From Phorcus lineatus (taxonomy: Eukaryota; Mollusca; Gastropoda; Trochida; Trochidae), in assembly GCA_921293015.1 (NCBI GenBank), contig OV121092.1, forward strand, positions 11,538,001 through 11,602,000: DNA of 64,000 bases, given 5' to 3'. Positions 61,780 to 64,000 of the stretch are shown piece after piece. A program made the translations under genes and the position numbers. Within the stretch, counting starts at the first letter, position 1. Every line of letters begins with the position of its first letter. Under the pieces are notes generated by a model. The model was given only the letters and a program-made list of their open reading frames with translations. It made no database searches and was not told where the DNA came from.

Positions 61780-63704
61780 CTAAAGTTGGAAAATTAACTT
61801 GATTTTAAAACAGCTAGGATGTAGACCTTTTAAAGGCAAGGACGCTAAATTATCACATTTAAAGAAAAGGAATATGTTAAATCTTTTAAATCTAAAATTT
61901 CAATTACATATATCCACTATCATCATTGAAATGTGGCGTTATTCAACCGAGAACTGTACATGAATTATGTCCCCTTACATTTTCAGCGTCCTTGACCTTC
62001 TTGTTTCCGCCAGGGAGGATATCATCGAGATATTTCAGCTCATACTGGGTAAATACACAGTCCAAGATCTTTCGTACAACACCGGTGAACACAACCTGTA
62101 ATAGACAATCACATTTGAGAATATAAGTCAAGGAAATATAGAAGTTCAGCGAAATGGAAATGGGACAACAAGGCTGAGAGTTGTAAAGATACGCGGGTGT
62201 TTGAAGATAATGCGAGATTGACGTAAGAAGTGCTTAGCTATTGTCGCGGCTTTTTTTTAGACATAGTAAATACCACCTGTCATTGTCAAGAACAGTAATA
62301 GAGTTTCTACGATTTCACCTTTATTGACATGGTCATACGTTCAATATTCAACTCACCAACAAGGGGAAGCCGATGGAGATGGCTTTGATGGACTTGACGA
62401 CCCAGAGTGCTACGAGACAAAGGATCTGCACGAAGGTGAACAAGTGGACTCTCCAGAGACGGACATGACGCAGATAGGGGTAGTCGGGCTGGTACTTCTT
62501 GGGCATGAACACCAGCAGAAGGCGGTCGATCAGCTGGGGAGAGGGAAAATGGTTAGCTTTTTGGGTTGAGACCTTGTTTTACAAGTCAACTAAGTCAAGT
62601 TAGTTTGTACGTTCATTTCCATTGTGATATTAATAGGAAGATTGGTAAGTTGATAGATAGTGTTACTTGTTGACGTTCAAGATAATAAGTTGATAAGCTC
62701 TTTGATATAAGCTGATATATATGCAAGTTCACCAAGATTAAAGCCGATTTAATTCCAAACTTTTCGTAATTGAATCAGTTGCTGTCAGACGGGATTTCAA
62801 AATGTCATTCTTGAATTATCAATTAATCTCTTGTAAGGATATTTGTTCAGAGACTGGAACCAAGAGTCTCACCTGCATTCCTCTGAGAGCCGAGTATCCC
62901 ATGTAGAAGAAGACACCGTACAGCACTGGCATGGGGATAACCTGCATTACAACGAATTAGAATCTGATCAAACAAAGCAGTAGAGAACTGTGAGGTGATA
63001 ATGGATTACTTTTAGATTATTCAAACATTTAGGAAGTCTTTGAAAGAATTAAATTGTGGATCAAATGAAGTTTAGAGATAAATTTTATAAATAAGGTGAT
63101 ATTGACGTGCTAAAGTGATCACGAGAATCATCCAGTTGTCTTACCTTGAGAATATTGGTGATGAAAACAGCTGCACCACTAAGGATTCCGACAAGGAGGG
63201 CTGTTACACGCTGCTCTCTGTAGGGAGAGATGAGTTCGATATAAGAGAAAATTTAAAATAAGGAGATAGACACCTAAATAATATTTTGACCTCAAAGATT
63301 TTGAGTTAGCTGTTTCTTGATTGTACACAAATATTTTAACTTTAATCGTAGTCCATATTTTCTGATTGTTTTGAGAAATCGTAAAGGTATGCAGGCTTAG
63401 TAAATATCTGGCAATGATAGTATGATAACTAGTTAACTCAAATCAAATGTATCTGTGCTTTAAATCATTAACGTCTGTGTTGCTATTTGAATGTTAAAAC
63501 ATCTGAAGAACTAAATGTTACTGACCTGACACCGAGGAAGGTTGGTTTGTCTCCGGGGGCGGCAGATTCGGACTCTTTCCTCAAACTCTGGATGTGAGCA
63601 ATGGCAGACACTGTAGCAGCAACGTACCAGGGCAGACCCATCAGAGAGTGGGCAACAACGAGGATTGAGAGCACGAAGAGGTCCAGATGGTAGCCCTTTC
63701 CTTT
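61618..63704 (-). CDS. SLC4 family Na+-coupled bicarbonate transporter, last six coding exons
   Basis: The protein moves bicarbonate, usually with sodium, across the plasma membrane and sets cell pH. Six exons (63526-63704, 63145-63217, 62873-62941, 62357-62533, 61979-62095, 61618-61779) join in frame to 258 residues and a stop. They cover the late transmembrane region: [19 protein letters not shown], the FLGVREQRVT block, [34 protein letters not shown] and LWVVKS. The [18 protein letters not shown] ending fits the sodium-coupled (NBC/NDCBE) branch better than the anion exchangers. The cytosolic tail is short and hydrophilic, ending YGQRL. All borders are GT-AG. The amino-terminal domain and earlier membrane segments lie off the right edge. 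The exact subtype cannot be assigned. Confidence 0.93.
61979..62095 (-). CDS. SLC4 transporter exon
   Basis: 117 nt. [20 protein letters not shown] and YLDDILPGG, then a lysine-rich turn. Acceptor ttacag, donor AAT|GTAAGG. Confidence 0.92.
62357..62533 (-). CDS. SLC4 transporter exon
   Basis: 177 nt. [30 protein letters not shown] and LWVVKS. Acceptor tccccag, donor TTG|GTGAGT. Confidence 0.94.
62873..62941 (-). CDS. SLC4 transporter exon
   Basis: 69 nt. [19 protein letters not shown] then RGMQ, a hallmark SLC4 segment. Acceptor aatgcag, donor CAG|GTGAGA. Confidence 0.94.
63145..63217 (-). CDS. SLC4 transporter exon
   Basis: 73 nt. [19 protein letters not shown] and TNILK. Acceptor ccctacag, donor AAG|GTAAGA. 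Confidence 0.93.
63526..63704 (-). CDS. SLC4 transporter exon (first in window)
   Basis: Acceptor gcttccag, donor CAG|GTCAGT. Encodes [12 protein letters not shown] through [19 protein letters not shown] and TFLGV. Confidence 0.93.
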
Positions 63705-64000
63705 CTGGAAGCCAAGCATAGATTGTGATGTGAACATATGATGTGAACATATGATGTGAACATTACATTGCATTAAAGAATTCTGAAGCATTAAGAAATT
63801 GTGTATGCTTATGAAAAACGTTTCCAGATTCCACATTATGTTTAACATAGGAAGAGAACTGTGGTGGCCAACACCGATTTGATATTGAGATGATATATGA
63901 GATAACGTATATACGACAAGGGTCAGTAAGCTATGACATGGTTAACTGGGACCAATAAGAGATAAAGTTTATTAGCAGGGGCAATAAGAAATAACTCGTT

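Overview
The window is metazoan nuclear DNA: AT-rich, with genes split into many GT-AG exons, and dense in transposons. The repeat content points to a lophotrochozoan, most likely a marine mollusc. It includes a pearl/Helentron-like element with tandem 145-bp cores and a GGAC microsatellite, a tRNA-Arg SINE, BEL/Pao, hAT and mariner. The species call is inference; the gene calls rest on domains and splice-consistent exons.

Left third (about 1.5-24.7 kb, minus strand): one very large progranulin-like gene. I can follow 20 in-frame coding exons, all in phase 0, from a signal peptide at 24702 to position 1504. The 3' end lies off the left edge. These exons encode at least 1373 residues and 13 complete granulin modules plus half-modules. 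Its middle (10.3-17.8 kb) is a local amplification of a two-exon cassette: a linker plus N-half exon, and a C-half plus vestigial N-half exon. Two cassette copies are nearly identical including introns (849-bp period). Introns hold decayed granulin exons, two pearl-like elements, a LINE tail, SINE pieces, MITEs and a 13-bp minisatellite. A dead mariner transposase lies directly upstream of the first coding exon.

Middle (27.5-46.4 kb, plus strand): an 18.9-kb BEL/Pao LTR retrotransposon tandem, LTR-internal-LTR-internal-LTR, bounded by a single 5-bp target duplication (TACAG). The two internal regions are nearly identical but each is broken in different places. Both share an in-frame TGA between protease and reverse transcriptase. 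A 3.0-kb hAT transposon with an uninterrupted 699-codon transposase-like frame sits in the first LTR in reverse orientation.

Right third: a complete six-exon TMEM19 gene (plus strand, 47635-57279, 328 aa), whose introns carry two large TIR elements, a SINE with a perfect 12-bp target duplication and a diverged pearl-like copy. It converges on the last six coding exons of an SLC4-family Na+-coupled bicarbonate transporter (minus strand, 61618-63704), whose 5' part is off the right edge. The 4.3 kb between them contains three inverted-repeat elements.

The host genes (a secreted cysteine-rich growth-factor/lysosomal protein, a membrane protein and an ion transporter) show no obvious functional link. 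The most unusual structures are the expanding granulin gene and the three-LTR BEL array.
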